Source: Hormiphora californensis
Lineage: Eukaryota > Ctenophora > Tentaculata > Cydippida > Pleurobrachiidae
Length of the DNA: 64,000 nt
Reading direction: 5' to 3'
NCBI GenBank assembly: GCA_020137815.1
Contig: CM035353.1
Coordinates: 7,905,298 to 7,969,297, forward strand
Numbering within the stretch: position 1 is the stretch's first letter; each line of letters starts with the position of its first letter. Below are positions 20,488 to 29,945 of the stretch, one piece after another. The position numbers were made by a program, and so were the translations under genes. The notes below the pieces were generated by a model that worked only from the letters and a program-made list of their open reading frames with translations, had not been told where the DNA came from and ran no database searches.

Positions 20488-23400
20488 AGTAGTATAGTGC
20501 GGACAGTTGGGACCTATTTTAGCCTCCTAAGCGGGCCCACCATTTTGTATGTGCATGTCACGTGACTTCTGATCACCAAAATTATGCGGCGCTGGCAAGA
20601 GTTGTTCACTAGAATATCGGGAGCGCCGGCAAGGGCCTTGGAATTTATTTTGGCGCTGACAAGGGCCCACATTCGCGATTGGGATTTCTGTATGATGTCA
20701 ATTTTTGTTTGGGATTTCTGTGTGATCTCACCCCCTATCACATTACACTCCTGCCACAATGCATATAACTTCTCTCTCTTTTCTCGTGCTGGTGTTCTGA
20801 TACAAATAATAGAATACTCCAGAGTTCCCCCAATATTCATCTAATGTTCTTTTGTTATTCTTATCGTTCTTTTGGTATTCCAGTGACTTTTCATTAGAAA
20901 GGAACGAGCCGGGAACGGTGATGAAAATTACAAAAGAACAGCATCGGAACGGTTTTTTGTTAGATAAGAAAAGTTGGAAAATACAAAAGAACAGTGGAAA
21001 TTAGAACGGAACAACAGCGGAACGACGGCGGAACAGTAAAATGTTGCAAAATGTTTCGTAAACGAAAACATAACAACTTTGTGTCTATAACAAATTAAGA
21101 GACAGGTTTTTCTCGAGACAAATTAATGAAATAAATAAAATGCTAGCAGTTATATCAAAATTGAATCTTCATTATATCAAATCTAATGCAGACCACAGCT
21201 TCGACTTTCCATGCTGTAGATGGGCGTGAACTCCTTGCTATTTCTAGCAGATCTTCCCGTTCTATATTTTCTTTTACTTTTTTCACGTCTTCTCGCCCAG
21301 AAATTAATTGAGCAGTCTCAAAAAACCATTGTATTATTAGAAGGGTGATAAAATTTAACTTCACCAGTAAGTTTGTTTGTCATAAAAAATCCGAATGCGA
21401 CATTCAGTTTTATATCATTCTGATAGTTTTCCAAGACTTTATCTAGTTTACCAAAAATTCCATCAGTGGGTGACAGTGGGAAAATGATAAATATCTTTTA
21501 GTTTGCCTTTTGTAGTACGCTGACGAATAGTTGACCAATTTTTCCGGTACAACTCCCACAACTTGACGGGCACAGTATCTAGAAACGCGTCCATGATTCT
21601 TATGGTAGCAATTATGGTAACCACCGGTTTATATAGCCAAAGATATGTTCTACTTCAATTATCGACGGGTCATAGCACTGTTATTCCCAGTGTTCTTTTG
21701 GTATTCCAGTGACTTTTCATGAGAAAGGAACGAGACGGGAACAGTGAAAACTACAAAGAACAGCAACGGAATGTTTTTTCGTTAGAAAGGAAAAGTGGGA
21801 AAATACAAAAGAACAGTGGATATTAGAACGGAACAACAGCGGAACGACAGCGGAACGACAGCGGAACAGTGAAATATTGTAAACTGTTGCAAAATGTTTG
21901 ATTCACTGGAACAATAAAACCTACTTTGTTTTTGATTTGTAAAACAAATAAAAAGACCTTTTTTCAAAAAAAAAGAAATATAATTAACTATACATTTAAA
22001 CTTTCATTTTCTAAATCTCTTAAAAGCAACAGCGTTTTTCAACAACTTGGAAAATATTTGCAAACTCTTTAGAATATTTTAAAAATAATTTTTTGATTTC
22101 TTCAACGCTCTTTTTGTCAACTAATTAATCAATTTTCGTTCTTTTTCATTTAATCTCTTTCGCTGAAAAAACAACAAGTGGAATTACACCATACTTTAGA
22201 CCAGTACACAACGTTTTTAATAGCTTGTAAAAGTTGGTTACTACGTGAAACCTTGACAAATTTCTTTGAAGCAAACAATCGACTGAGTTCTAGAAAGTCA
22301 GCAATATTTTTGGAGTTAATTATTGAATCGGAAACTCGTTAAAGGTACTGTCCTTAAAATTTGTTATAAACTCATCGAGTTGCTTTTCAAATAACCGAAT
22401 GCGACTCAAATGTTGTTTTGATTCCGTCAGCTTTGTTTTGTACCAACGTTCAACACTTGCGAGCGTGCTGATCTCGCACATGATACAATTCCTTGTAATT
22501 TAGTTCAGGCTTTTTCACAACTTTAGTAAGTGTTGATACTGTGGTGAAGGGTTTTCCGAATCTTTATCGCTGATATCTGCAGAGGTGTCATCTATTGGAT
22601 AATCCTCATCTATCTGTAGTTCTTTGGTATCCATACCTTCATTAATCGTAGGCTTTTTGTGGTAGAGGTCTTTATGTTCAAGGAGTTGATAAATGAAGGG
22701 GAACGATTGGTCACACAAGTCACAAGCTACCATTTGTAAAGAAATGAAGATAGTTGTCCCTTATATACCCATGGCATGACATCGAAAGAAAACTAGTTAC
22801 TGCAGTTAGGACATTTATTTTCATAGGTTTCCGGAAACAGCTTGTTCGTAATATTATCAAACATTTCTGGGTTCTGGTTTAGCATTTCACGAATTTCAGT
22901 TAATGAGTTTGATTCCTTAATGGCGTCCACAAGAAGTTTCTCGCGATCTGTTAGATTCAGCTTTGCTGATATCAGCGTCAATAAGATCGTGCTTGAAAGC
23001 AAAAGGCAGTGTAGCAAGCATTGGTATGTATTTTCTCGGGTCCGAAGATTCGCTATCAGATTGAGATATATCTGAGTCAGATTCTGGATCTGAAATATCA
23101 CCTAAGCCCATTTTCTTAGACGATTCGTGACGCGTAATAGATCTTGACATGACTAGAAATGAGTTGCACGCAATAAGCAATCTCTTTTATAGTTCCGAAC
23201 TACCTATTTTACTGTTCTGGTGCTGTTCCGGTGTTGTTCCAGTGTATCACAAACCGTTCCGTTGTTGTTCTTTTGTAATTTTCACTGTTTCCATTTCGTT
23301 CCTTTTTAATGAAAAGTCACCGGAACACAATAGAACACTACAAATGATAAAGTAACGACAAAATCATTTTCAGAACACCTGTGTAAAAATACGTTTCCTA

Positions 23401-23578
23401 GTTTATGTGTATATACTGCATGTTTTCGTTTATGAAACATTTTGCAACATTTTACTGTTCCGCCGTCGTTCCGCTGTTGTTCCGTTCTAATTTCCACTGT
23501 TCTTTTGTATTTTCCAACTTTTCTATCTAACAAAAAACCGTTCCGATGCTGTTCTTTTGTAATTTTCACGGTTCCCGG
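19828..23578. repeat. Duplicated block, copy 1 (probable assembly artefact)
   Basis: This 3.75-kb block (Gypsy integrase plus the left ~3.1 kb of the inserted element) is repeated immediately as 23593-27321, with 14 bp between. The copies differ almost only by small insertions and deletions, many in homopolymers. All three element genes are broken in this copy and intact in the other. It has a left TIR (from 20488, with TCTGGA before it) but no right end. Confidence 0.85.
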
Positions 23579-23592
23579 ATTCAGAATGGAGA

Positions 23593-24250
23593 TACTGCAG
23601 TTAATTCATGCGGTACACATGGGACAGACTGCGATGAAAAGACTAGCGAGAGAATATGTATGGTACCCGGGGCTGGATAAAGATCTTGAAAAGATAGCAG
23701 CCGAGTGTGAGAAATGCATAGTAGTGAGCGACAGACCGGCAAAAGCAACTCCTCACCCGTGGACCCCGTCAACCAGGCCATGGGAGAGAATTCACATTGA
23801 TTTCTGTCTATACGAAGGGTTTAATTGGCTGGTAGTTGTAGATAGTTTCACCAAATGGATCGAAGTTTTCAAGATGGGGAGCACCACTTCTGAGAAAACA
23901 ATCAGTGTATTGAAAAGGTTGTTCTCAACATTTGGTATCCCGGAAGTAATTGTGAGTGATAATGGTACTCAGTTCACGTCACACGAGTTTGATCAATTTA
24001 CGAGTAGTAATTGTATCAAACATGTTCGGTCAGCTCCCTACTCTCCCAAGTCAAATGGAGCTGCAGAAGCCGCGGTTGGCACGTTCAAGAAGGCAATGAA
24101 GAAAGCGTCCCATGTTCCCATTGATTTACGGGTATCACAGTTTTTGTTATACCAACACACCACGCCTGCTGCAGCAACCAACATAGCACCAGCATGCACA
24201 ATGTTAGGGAGGAAGCTGAGAACCAGATTGTCGTTTATTAACCCTCTGGA
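23593..24250 (+). pseudogene. Gypsy integrase, clean copy, split by insertion
   Basis: One open frame with the HHCC domain, the DDE core and the start of the C-terminal region. It stops at the insertion at 24251 and resumes at about 27742 with ARRLVSRRELEIGD-type sequence. The target duplication TCTGGA (24245-24250 and 27742-27747) lies in the coding sequence. Integrase inserts element cDNA into the chromosome; here it is inactivated by the insertion. Confidence 0.85.
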
Positions 24251-24830
24251 AGTAGTATAGTGCGGACAGTTGGGACCTATTTTAGCCTCCTAAGCGGCCC
24301 ACCATTTTGTATGTGCATGTCACGTGACTTCTGATCACCAAAATTATGCGGCGCTGGCAAGAGTTGTTCACTAGAATATCGGGAGCGCCGGCAAGGGCCT
24401 TGGAATTTATTTTGGCGCTGACAAGGGCCCACATTCGCGATTGGGATTTCTGTATGATGTCAATTTTTGTTTGGGATTTCTGTGTGATCTCACCCCTATC
24501 ACATTACACTCCTGCCACAATGCATATAACTTTCTCTCTCTTTTCTCGTGCTGGTGTTCTGATACAAATAATAGAATACTCCAGAGTTCCCCCAATATTC
24601 ATCTAATGTTCTTTTGTTATTCTTATCGTTCTTTTGGTATTCCAGTGACTTTTCATTAGAAAGGAACGAGCCGGGAACGGTGAAAATTACAAAAGAACAG
24701 CATCGGAACGGTTTTTTGTTAGATAAGAAAAGTTGGAAAATACAAAAGAACAGTGGAAATTAGAACGGAACAACAGCGGAACGACGGCGGAACAGTAAAA
24801 TGTTGCAAAATGTTTCGTAAACGAAAACAT
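24251..24830 (+). repeat. Left TIR of the Polinton-signature element
   Basis: 580 bp, complementary to 27162-27741 with almost no mismatches (one seen near the inner end). The inner ~190 bp contain the GTTCCG/GTTCTTTTG motif cluster that is also found inside the element. Open frames over the TIR appear on both strands in mirror image and are not genes. Confidence 0.92.
24640..24830. promoter_or_regulatory. GTTCCG-type motif module (TIR copy)
   Basis: A cluster of GAACGG/GTTCCG, GGAACAACAGCGG and CAAAAGAACAG motifs. Equivalent modules lie at 25440-25660 and, inverted, at 26935-27070 and 27162-27350. The internal copies sit upstream of gene transcription units, which suggests iterated promoter or enhancer elements. 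Confidence 0.6.
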
Positions 24831-24913
24831 AACAACTTTGTGTCTATAAACAAATTAAGAGACAGGTTTTTCTCGAGACAAATTAATGAATAAATAAAAT
24901 GCTAGCAGTTATA

Positions 24914-25351
24914 TCAAAATTGAATCTTCATTATATCAAATCTAATGCAGACCACAGCTTCGACTTTCCATGCTGTAGATGGGCGTGAACTCCTTGCTAT
25001 TTCTAGCAGATCTTCCCGTTCTATATTTTCTTTTACTTTTTTCACGTCTTCTCGCCCAGAAATTAATTGAGCAGTCTCAAAAACCATTGTATTATTAGAA
25101 GGGTGATAAAATTTAACTTCACCAGTAAGTTTGTTTGTCATAAAAAATCCGAATGCGACATTCAGTTTTATATCATTCTGATAGTTTTCCAAGACTTTAT
25201 CTAGTTTACCAAAAATTCCATCAGTGGGTGACAGTGGAAAATGATAAATATCTTTTAGTTTGCCTTTTGTAGTACGCTGACGAATAGTTGACCAATTTTT
25301 CCGGTACAACTCCCAAAACTTGACGGGCACAGTATCTAGAAACGCGTCCAT
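24914..25351 (-). CDS. Element gene A, 145-aa protein of unknown function
   Basis: Intact frame with ATG at 25351 and a TATATAAA box about 33 nt upstream (25384-25391). N-terminal segment VPVKFWELYRKNW, central FGFFMTNKLTGEVKFYHPSNN, then a SGREDVKKV helix-like stretch and a C-terminal segment RPSTAWKVEAVVCIRF. From memory, the 'FGF...G..YYHPS.N ... RP.(S/T)KW' pattern occurs in uncharacterised multi-copy invertebrate proteins; I cannot name the family. No transposase, polymerase or capsid motif is visible. It is the leftmost and last gene of the element, with its own upstream motif module. Confidence 0.75.
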   Translation of the reverse strand: MDAFLDTVPVKFWELYRKNWSTIRQRTTKGKLKDIYHFPLSPTDGIFGKLDKVLENYQNDIKLNVAFGFFMTNKLTGEVKFYHPSNNTMVFETAQLISGREDVKKVKENIEREDLLEIARSSRPSTAWKVEAVVCIRFDIMKIQF

Positions 25352-25383
25352 GATTCTTATGGTAGCAATTATGGTAACACCGG

Positions 25384-25391
25384 TTTATATA
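25384..25391 (-). promoter_or_regulatory. TATA box of element gene A
   Basis: TATATAAA read on the minus strand, about 33 nt from the ATG at 25351. The spacing implies a very short 5' leader. Genes B and C have the same arrangement. Confidence 0.65.
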
Positions 25392-25439
25392 GCCAAAGAT
25401 ATGTTCTACTTCAATTATCGACGGGTCATAGCACTGTTA

Positions 25440-25660
25440 TTCCCAGTGTTCTTTTGGTATTCCAGTGACTTTTCATGAGAAAGGAACGAGACGGGAACAG
25501 TGAAAACTACAAAAGAACAGCAACGGAATGTTTTTTTCGTTAGAAAGGAAAAGTTGGAAAATACAAAAGAACAGTGGATATTAGAACGGAACAACAGCGG
25601 AACGACAGCGGAACAGTGAAATATTGTAAACTGTTGCAAAATGTTTGATTCACTGGAACA
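25440..25660. promoter_or_regulatory. GTTCCG-type motif module upstream of gene A
   Basis: About 200 bp closely similar to the inner TIR module (24640-24830) and in the same orientation: shared GTATTCCAGTGACTTTTCAT, CAAAAGAACAG and GGAACAACAGCGGAACGAC. It lies between gene A's TATA box and gene B's stop. Confidence 0.6.
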
Positions 25661-25733
25661 ATAAAACCTACTTTGTTTTTGGTTTGTAAAACAAATAAAA
25701 AGACCTTTTTTCAAAAAAAAGAAATATAATTAA

Positions 25734-26480
25734 CTATACATTTAAACTTTCATTTTCTAAATCTCTTAAAAGCAACAGCGTTTTTTCAACAACTTGGAAA
25801 ATATTTGCAAACTCTTTAGAATATTTTAAAAATAATTTTTTGATTTCTTCAACGCTCTTTTTGTCAACTAATTTAATCAATTTTCGTTCTTTTTCATTTA
25901 ATCTCTTTCGCTGAAAAACAACAAGTGGAATTACACCATACTTTAGACCAGTACACAACGTTTTAATAGCTTGTAAAAGTTGGTTACTACGTGAAACCTT
26001 GACAAATTTCTTTGAAGCAAACAATCGACTGAGTTCTAGAAAGTCAGCAATATTTTTGGAGTTAATTATTGAATCGGAAAACTCGTTAAAGGTACTGTCC
26101 TTAAAATTTGTTATAAACTCATCGAGTTGCTTTTCAAATAACCGAATGCGACTCAAATGTTGTTTTGATTCCGTCAGCTTTGTTTTGTACAAACGTTCAA
26201 ACTTGCGAGCGTGCTGATCTCGCACATGATACAATTCCTTGTAATTTAGTTCAGGCTTTTTCACAACTTTAGTAAGTGTTGATACTGTTGGTGAAGGGTT
26301 TTCCGAATCTTTATCGCTGATATCTGCAGAGGTGTCATCTATTGGATAATCCTCATCTATCTGTAGTTCTTTGGTATCCATACCTTCATTAATCGTAGGC
26401 TTTTTGTGGTAGAGGTCTTTATGTTCAAGGAGTTGATAAATGAAGGGGAACGATTGGTCACACAAGTCACAAGCTACCAT
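25734..26480 (-). CDS. Element gene B, 248-aa C2H2 zinc-finger protein
   Basis: ATG at 26480, with TATATAAG about 26 nt upstream (26507-26514). Residues 4-25 form one C2H2 finger (CDLCDQSFPFIYQLLEHKDLYH: Cys-x2-Cys-x12-His-x4-His). Then an acidic stretch (about 40-65) and a long Lys/Glu-rich, helix-forming region that could be coiled coil. The single finger suggests nucleic-acid binding, perhaps replication or transcription control of the element. The function is unknown. The duplicate at about 21990-22733 is broken by indels. Confidence 0.78.
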   Translation of the reverse strand: MVACDLCDQSFPFIYQLLEHKDLYHKKPTINEGMDTKELQIDEDYPIDDTSADISDKDSENPSPTVSTLTKVVKKPELNYKELYHVRDQHARKFERLYKTKLTESKQHLSRIRLFEKQLDEFITNFKDSTFNEFSDSIINSKNIADFLELSRLFASKKFVKVSRSNQLLQAIKTLCTGLKYGVIPLVVFQRKRLNEKERKLIKLVDKKSVEEIKKLFLKYSKEFANIFQVVEKTLLLLRDLENESLNV

Positions 26481-26506
26481 TTGTAAAGAAATGAAGATAG
26501 TTGTCC

Positions 26507-26514
26507 CTTATATA
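26507..26514 (-). promoter_or_regulatory. TATA box of element gene B
   Basis: TATATAAG on the minus strand, lying between the stop of gene C (26539) and the ATG of gene B (26480). The intergenic gap is only 58 bp, so gene B probably has its own promoter despite its tight packing. Confidence 0.65.
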
Positions 26515-26538
26515 CCCATGGCATGACATCGAAAGAAA

Positions 26539-26892
26539 CTAGTTACTGCAGTTAGGACATTTATTTTCATAGGTTTCCGGAAACAGCTTGTTCGTAATAT
26601 TATCAAACATTTCTGGGTTCTGGTTTAGCATTTCACGAATTTCAGTTAATGAGTTTGATTCCTTAATGGCGTCCACAAGAAGTTTCTCGCGATCTGTTAG
26701 ATCAGCTTTGCTGATATCAGCGTCAATAAGATCGTGCTTGAAAGCAAAGCAGTGTAGCAAGCATTGGTATGTATTTTCTCGGTCCGAAGATTCGCTATCA
26801 GATTGAGATATATCTGAGTCAGATTCTGGATCTGAAATATCACCTAAGCCCATTTTCTTAGACGATTCGTGACGCGTAATAGATCTTGACAT
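26539..26892 (-). CDS. Element gene C, about 117-aa acidic protein
   Basis: I choose the ATG at 26892 (MSRSITRHESSKK), because a TATAAAAG box lies 33 nt upstream of it (26926-26933) and the frame has no earlier ATG. Basic N-terminus, then a Ser/Asp-rich stretch (DPESDSDISQSDSESSD), a helical middle, and a C-terminal CPNC pair. Ser/Asp runs are typical casein kinase 2 substrates. No family is recognised. It is the first gene of the row and is followed by gene B after 58 bp. Confidence 0.72.
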   Translation of the reverse strand: MSRSITRHESSKKMGLGDISDPESDSDISQSDSESSDRENTYQCLLHCFAFKHDLIDADISKADLTDREKLLVDAIKESNSLTEIREMLNQNPEMFDNITNKLFPETYENKCPNCSN

Positions 26893-26925
26893 GACTAGAA
26901 ATGAGTTGCACGCAATAAGCAATCT

Positions 26926-26933
26926 CTTTTATA
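26926..26933 (-). promoter_or_regulatory. TATA box of element gene C
   Basis: TATAAAAG on the minus strand, 33 nt upstream of the chosen ATG. The motif module at 26935-27070 lies directly upstream. Confidence 0.65.
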
Positions 26934-26934
26934 G

Positions 26935-27070
26935 TTCCGAACTACCTATTTTACTGTTCTGGTGCTGTTCCGGTGTTGTTCCAGTGTATCACAAACCGTT
27001 CCGTTGTTGTTCTTTTGTAATTTTCACTGTTTCCATTTCGTTCCTTTTTAATGAAAAGTCACCGGAACAC
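26935..27070. promoter_or_regulatory. GTTCCG-type motif module upstream of gene C
   Basis: Inverted relative to the copy at 25440-25660. Contains TGTTCCGGTGTTGTTCC, CGTTCCGTTGTTGTTC and TTCTTTTGTAATTTTCAC, and ends with AATGAAAAGTCACCGGAAC. It is separated from the right TIR module by about 90 bp. Confidence 0.6.
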
Positions 27071-27161
27071 AATAGAACACTACAAATGATAAAGTAACGA
27101 CAAAATCATTTTCAGAACACCTGTGTAAAAATACGTTTCCTAGTTTATGTGTATATACTGC

Positions 27162-27741
27162 ATGTTTTCGTTTATGAAACATTTTGCAACATTTTACTGT
27201 TCCGCCGTCGTTCCGCTGTTGTTCCGTTCTAATTTCCACTGTTCTTTTGTATTTTCCAACTTTTCTTATCTAACAAAAAACCGTTCCGATGCTGTTCTTT
27301 TGTAATTTTCACCGTTCCCGGCTCGTTCCTTTCTAATGAAAAGTCACTGGAATACCAAAAGAACGATAAGAATAACAAAAGAACATTAGATGAATATTGG
27401 GGGAACTCTGGAGTATTCTATTATTTGTATCAGAACACCAGCACGAGAAAAGAGAGAGAAAGTTATATGCATTGTGGCAGGAGTGTAATGTGATAGGGGT
27501 GAGATCACACAGAAATCCCAAACAAAAATTGACATCATACAGAAATCCCAATCGCGAATGTGGGCCCTTGTCAGCGCCAAAATAAATTCCAAGGCCCTTG
27601 CCGGCGCTCCCGATATTCTAGTGAACAACTCTTGCCAGCGCCGCATAATTTTGGTGATCAGAAGTCACGTGACATGCACATACAAAATGGTGGGCCGCTT
27701 AGGAGGCTAAAATAGGTCCCAACTGTCCGCACTATACTACT
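27162..27741 (-). repeat. Right TIR of the Polinton-signature element
   Basis: Complement of 24251-24830. Ends ...CTATACTACT, followed by TCTGGA. Confidence 0.92.
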
Positions 27742-28090
27742 TCTGGACCAGTTACCGGCAGGAAGACTAGTTTCTCGCCGAGAACTAGAGATTGGGGACA
27801 CTGTCAAAGCAGACGTGAGAGGCAAGTGGGTTAGCGGTGTGATTAGAGAGAAGGTTGGGCAAGTGATGTATCGGGTAAAGATTGGTAAGAAATTGAAAAT
27901 TAAGCACATCGATCAACTCATCACAGCACCACCGTCTTCTAATAGCGAGGGAGAAGGGGAAGAGAGTGACACTGAGTGGGGTGAGTTACCGGATATTCCA
28001 AACCATGCTCCTACACAAACACCAACAAACACTCATGTGAGAAAGTCTGTAAGAGAGACGAGACCGCCAGATCGGTTTCAAGCTGGGTGA
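27742..28090 (+). pseudogene. Gypsy integrase C-terminus
   Basis: Resumes the integrase after the insertion. ELEIGDTVKADVRGKWVSGV followed by YRVKIGKKLKIKHIDQL is the small beta-barrel typical of Ty3/Gypsy integrase C-termini. An acidic Ser/Glu-rich tail and a basic RETRPPDRF end follow, with the stop at 28088-28090. No chromodomain is recognisable. Confidence 0.85.
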
Positions 28091-28306
28091 ATTTTAAAAG
28101 TATTTATTCTCTGATTCTCTTTATAAAAGAGACTTTAAAAGTGTTTAGTTTTTTTAGACAATTTAAACCAGGAAATTTTAATTGTTAACTCGTGTGTTGT
28201 TTTTTATTTGTAACTTGTTTAACAATTTAACGGTGTGCTAGAGTGACGTAATGAGAGCCGTAGTATATGTATGATGTATTGCGCGAACCTAAATGTAGTG
28301 AGAGGA

Positions 28307-28544
28307 TGAGGCGGTCAGCGCGGTCTGAAGCAGTTTAGACCGCGCGCGCACGCCGCGCTCAAGTGCCTGACTTGAGCAGAGTGATTTTATATGATTTAAC
28401 ATTGTAACTGATTTATGATAATCTTCACTTCTTGATAGAAACAAAACAATGAGTTTTAGCTGATCCTCGAACAATCAAAGTTAGCAATCAAAGATATCTA
28501 AGTTAACCACCCATTCATCTATTTAGGACCTCTAGGTCGTAACA
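28307..28544 (+). mobile_element. 3' LTR of Gypsy element
   Basis: 238 bp matching the 5' LTR end to end. The hairpin here is GCTCAAG/CTTGAGC (28357-28377). A purine-rich tract (agtgagagga) immediately upstream is the expected polypurine primer. Confidence 0.93.
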
Positions 28545-28673
28545 ATGTATTAACAAAACTTAATGATGTTTGATATTGATTGATCGAATATTTTAGCCTG
28601 AAACTTGGAAAAAGTAAAAAAATGTGACTTTTTGACCGTGGGAATTGTTACCAATATTTGAAATCGCCCTTAC

Positions 28674-29107
28674 AGCAAGTGGTGGCTTACGAAAAATGAT
28701 GACCAGATCCATGACCGGTAAACGCCCCCAGCCTGTCCATAGCATTTCTAGAAGTTCCACCCCATCGTTGCGAAATTTACAATTTGACGGCAGAGATTGA
28801 AGAAGCTCTGAGGGAACGAGAAAGGGAACTTGCCCGAGAAAGGCTCCAATCACGAGAAAGAAGTTCTGAAAGCAGCGATGCGGTTTCTGCAGCCCCCGAA
28901 ACAGGCCCAGATATATATGTGATTATATTACATTTACATTTACAACCTGCCTTACCAACTGAGAAAGTGGCAGAACCCCAGCTTGAACGTGTCCTTTCCG
29001 AGACTTCGAATCTACCGGTTCGACCAAATCTTGCACAAAATACTTTGTTACTTTATTCTCATTACACATATAAATTTTTGCACACATTAATTAAACTCAT
29101 CTTTTGA
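28674..29107 (+). CDS. Charged coding fragment beyond the transposon
   Basis: From 28674 an open stretch (SGGLRKMMTRSMTGKRPQ...) continues the frame that ends at 14960. A one-base shift near 28780 then leads to a highly charged segment, EEALRERERELARERLQ, likely a single alpha-helix or coiled coil. This looks like a host or older-element gene interrupted by the DNA transposon. No family is recognised, and the 3' part (28960 onward) is AT-rich and doubtful. Confidence 0.35.
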
Positions 29108-29942
29108 ACTACATATGTATATCAGTTTCATGTCAATATTTATCCAAATCTTTTTACTACAATGTACGGCTTTAAATGTTCTGAGCTTTATCAACATCTT
29201 CTTTAACAATTGTTTTTTAACTTTTTTATTAATCATTTTGCTCATACTTTTATTGATATCATCTTTTAATCATTGTCATCTTTTTAGAGCATCTTTTTAG
29301 GTACTTTTGTAATCATGACTGAAGAAGTTGTAGTCATCCTCTAGATACGGTGTATTAGATAAGAAATTATAGTGACTATATTTATACGTCTAGCGTGTAA
29401 TTATCAAGACCGACCACTTGGCCGCTACGATATATGTTGGTCTGCAGTGCAACTCTACGCTAATCAGATTATATACCATATCCTGGTGGTGCCTCAAGAT
29501 GATAAAGTTGCTTACTACTACTACTACTGCAGTCTTTACTCGGTTGTTATACACTCGTGGATCTTGGGTTTGGATCTTGGATCACGTCGTCATCACAGAA
29601 GGAGGTACAATTAAGGTTAATTGATGATCAATGATGGAGTGAGAAGTTGTTGCTGCTTTTGAATTGCGTGTATAAATATATCCTTTCCTGTCGTGTGGGT
29701 GTTTGCATATATATATCAGTGTATTTTTGTGTGATTTTGTGATCTGTTATGGAAGATCAGGTTAGTGGAGGAATAACGGTGTCTTTCCCTCTATTACCCA
29801 ATTCTCTCTTTCAATCTCTTGTGCAAGAGATAATCTGATGATCAACGTCCCCCCAAATCCTCCTTTAGTGGACCTCCCCTTCCCCTATATCACGTCTGTG
29901 TGTTACTGCCATACAGACCACTGCAGGTACATCTCCGTTACT
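29108..29942. other. Non-coding spacer
   Basis: AT-rich, no gene supported. Includes a short (CTA)n tract at about 29510-29525 and a TATA-rich stretch near 29670-29700. Confidence 0.5.
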
Positions 29943-29945
29943 GAA

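Larger units (their letters stand above)
24251..27741. mobile_element. Polinton-signature short element (inner level)
   Basis: 3491 bp, bounded by 580-bp inverted repeats beginning AGTAGTATAGTGCGGACAG and ending with its complement. Flanked by 6-bp direct repeats TCTGGA. AG...CT ends plus a 6-bp target duplication plus long TIRs are the described hallmarks of Polinton/Maverick elements. It carries three small genes on one strand, each with a TATA box, but no DNA polymerase B, integrase, ATPase, protease or capsid gene. I infer a non-autonomous relative mobilised in trans. The truncated duplicate at 20488-23578 should not be counted as a second insertion. Confidence 0.8.
16648..28544 (+). mobile_element. 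Ty3/Gypsy LTR retrotransposon (middle level)
   Basis: Complete ends: 5' LTR 16648-16882 and 3' LTR 28307-28544 (TGAGGCGG...GTAACA), 5-bp target duplication ATGTA at 16643-16647 and 28545-28549, and a purine tract (agtgagagga) just before the 3' LTR. Coding order is gag, CCHC knuckles, aspartic protease, RT, RNase H, integrase, typical of Ty3/Gypsy. Frameshifts break gag and pol in several places, and a foreign element splits the integrase, so the copy is dead. The LTRs differ at roughly 20 positions, pointing to an old insertion. Confidence 0.93.
14961..28669. mobile_element. DNA transposon (outer level of nest)
   Basis: Ends are GGGCGATTTCAAA at 14961 and its exact complement TTTGAAATCGCCC ending at 28669. 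They are flanked by TTAC direct repeats at 14957-14960 and 28670-28673. With the Gypsy element removed its own length is about 1.8 kb, AT-rich and without a protein, so it is non-autonomous. Both sides of the Gypsy insertion share the 'ttagcctga' type sequence, which supports continuity. The superfamily is undetermined. Confidence 0.8.

Noticed and set aside
20488-23578. A second independent insertion of the Polinton-signature element
   Set aside because: It has the same flank and same TSD base for base, only one end, and indel-type differences throughout; best explained as a duplicate of 24251-27321.
24346-27646. 86- and 72-codon frames repeated on both strands near the TIRs
   Set aside because: They are the same TIR sequence read in both orientations; no conserved protein feature.
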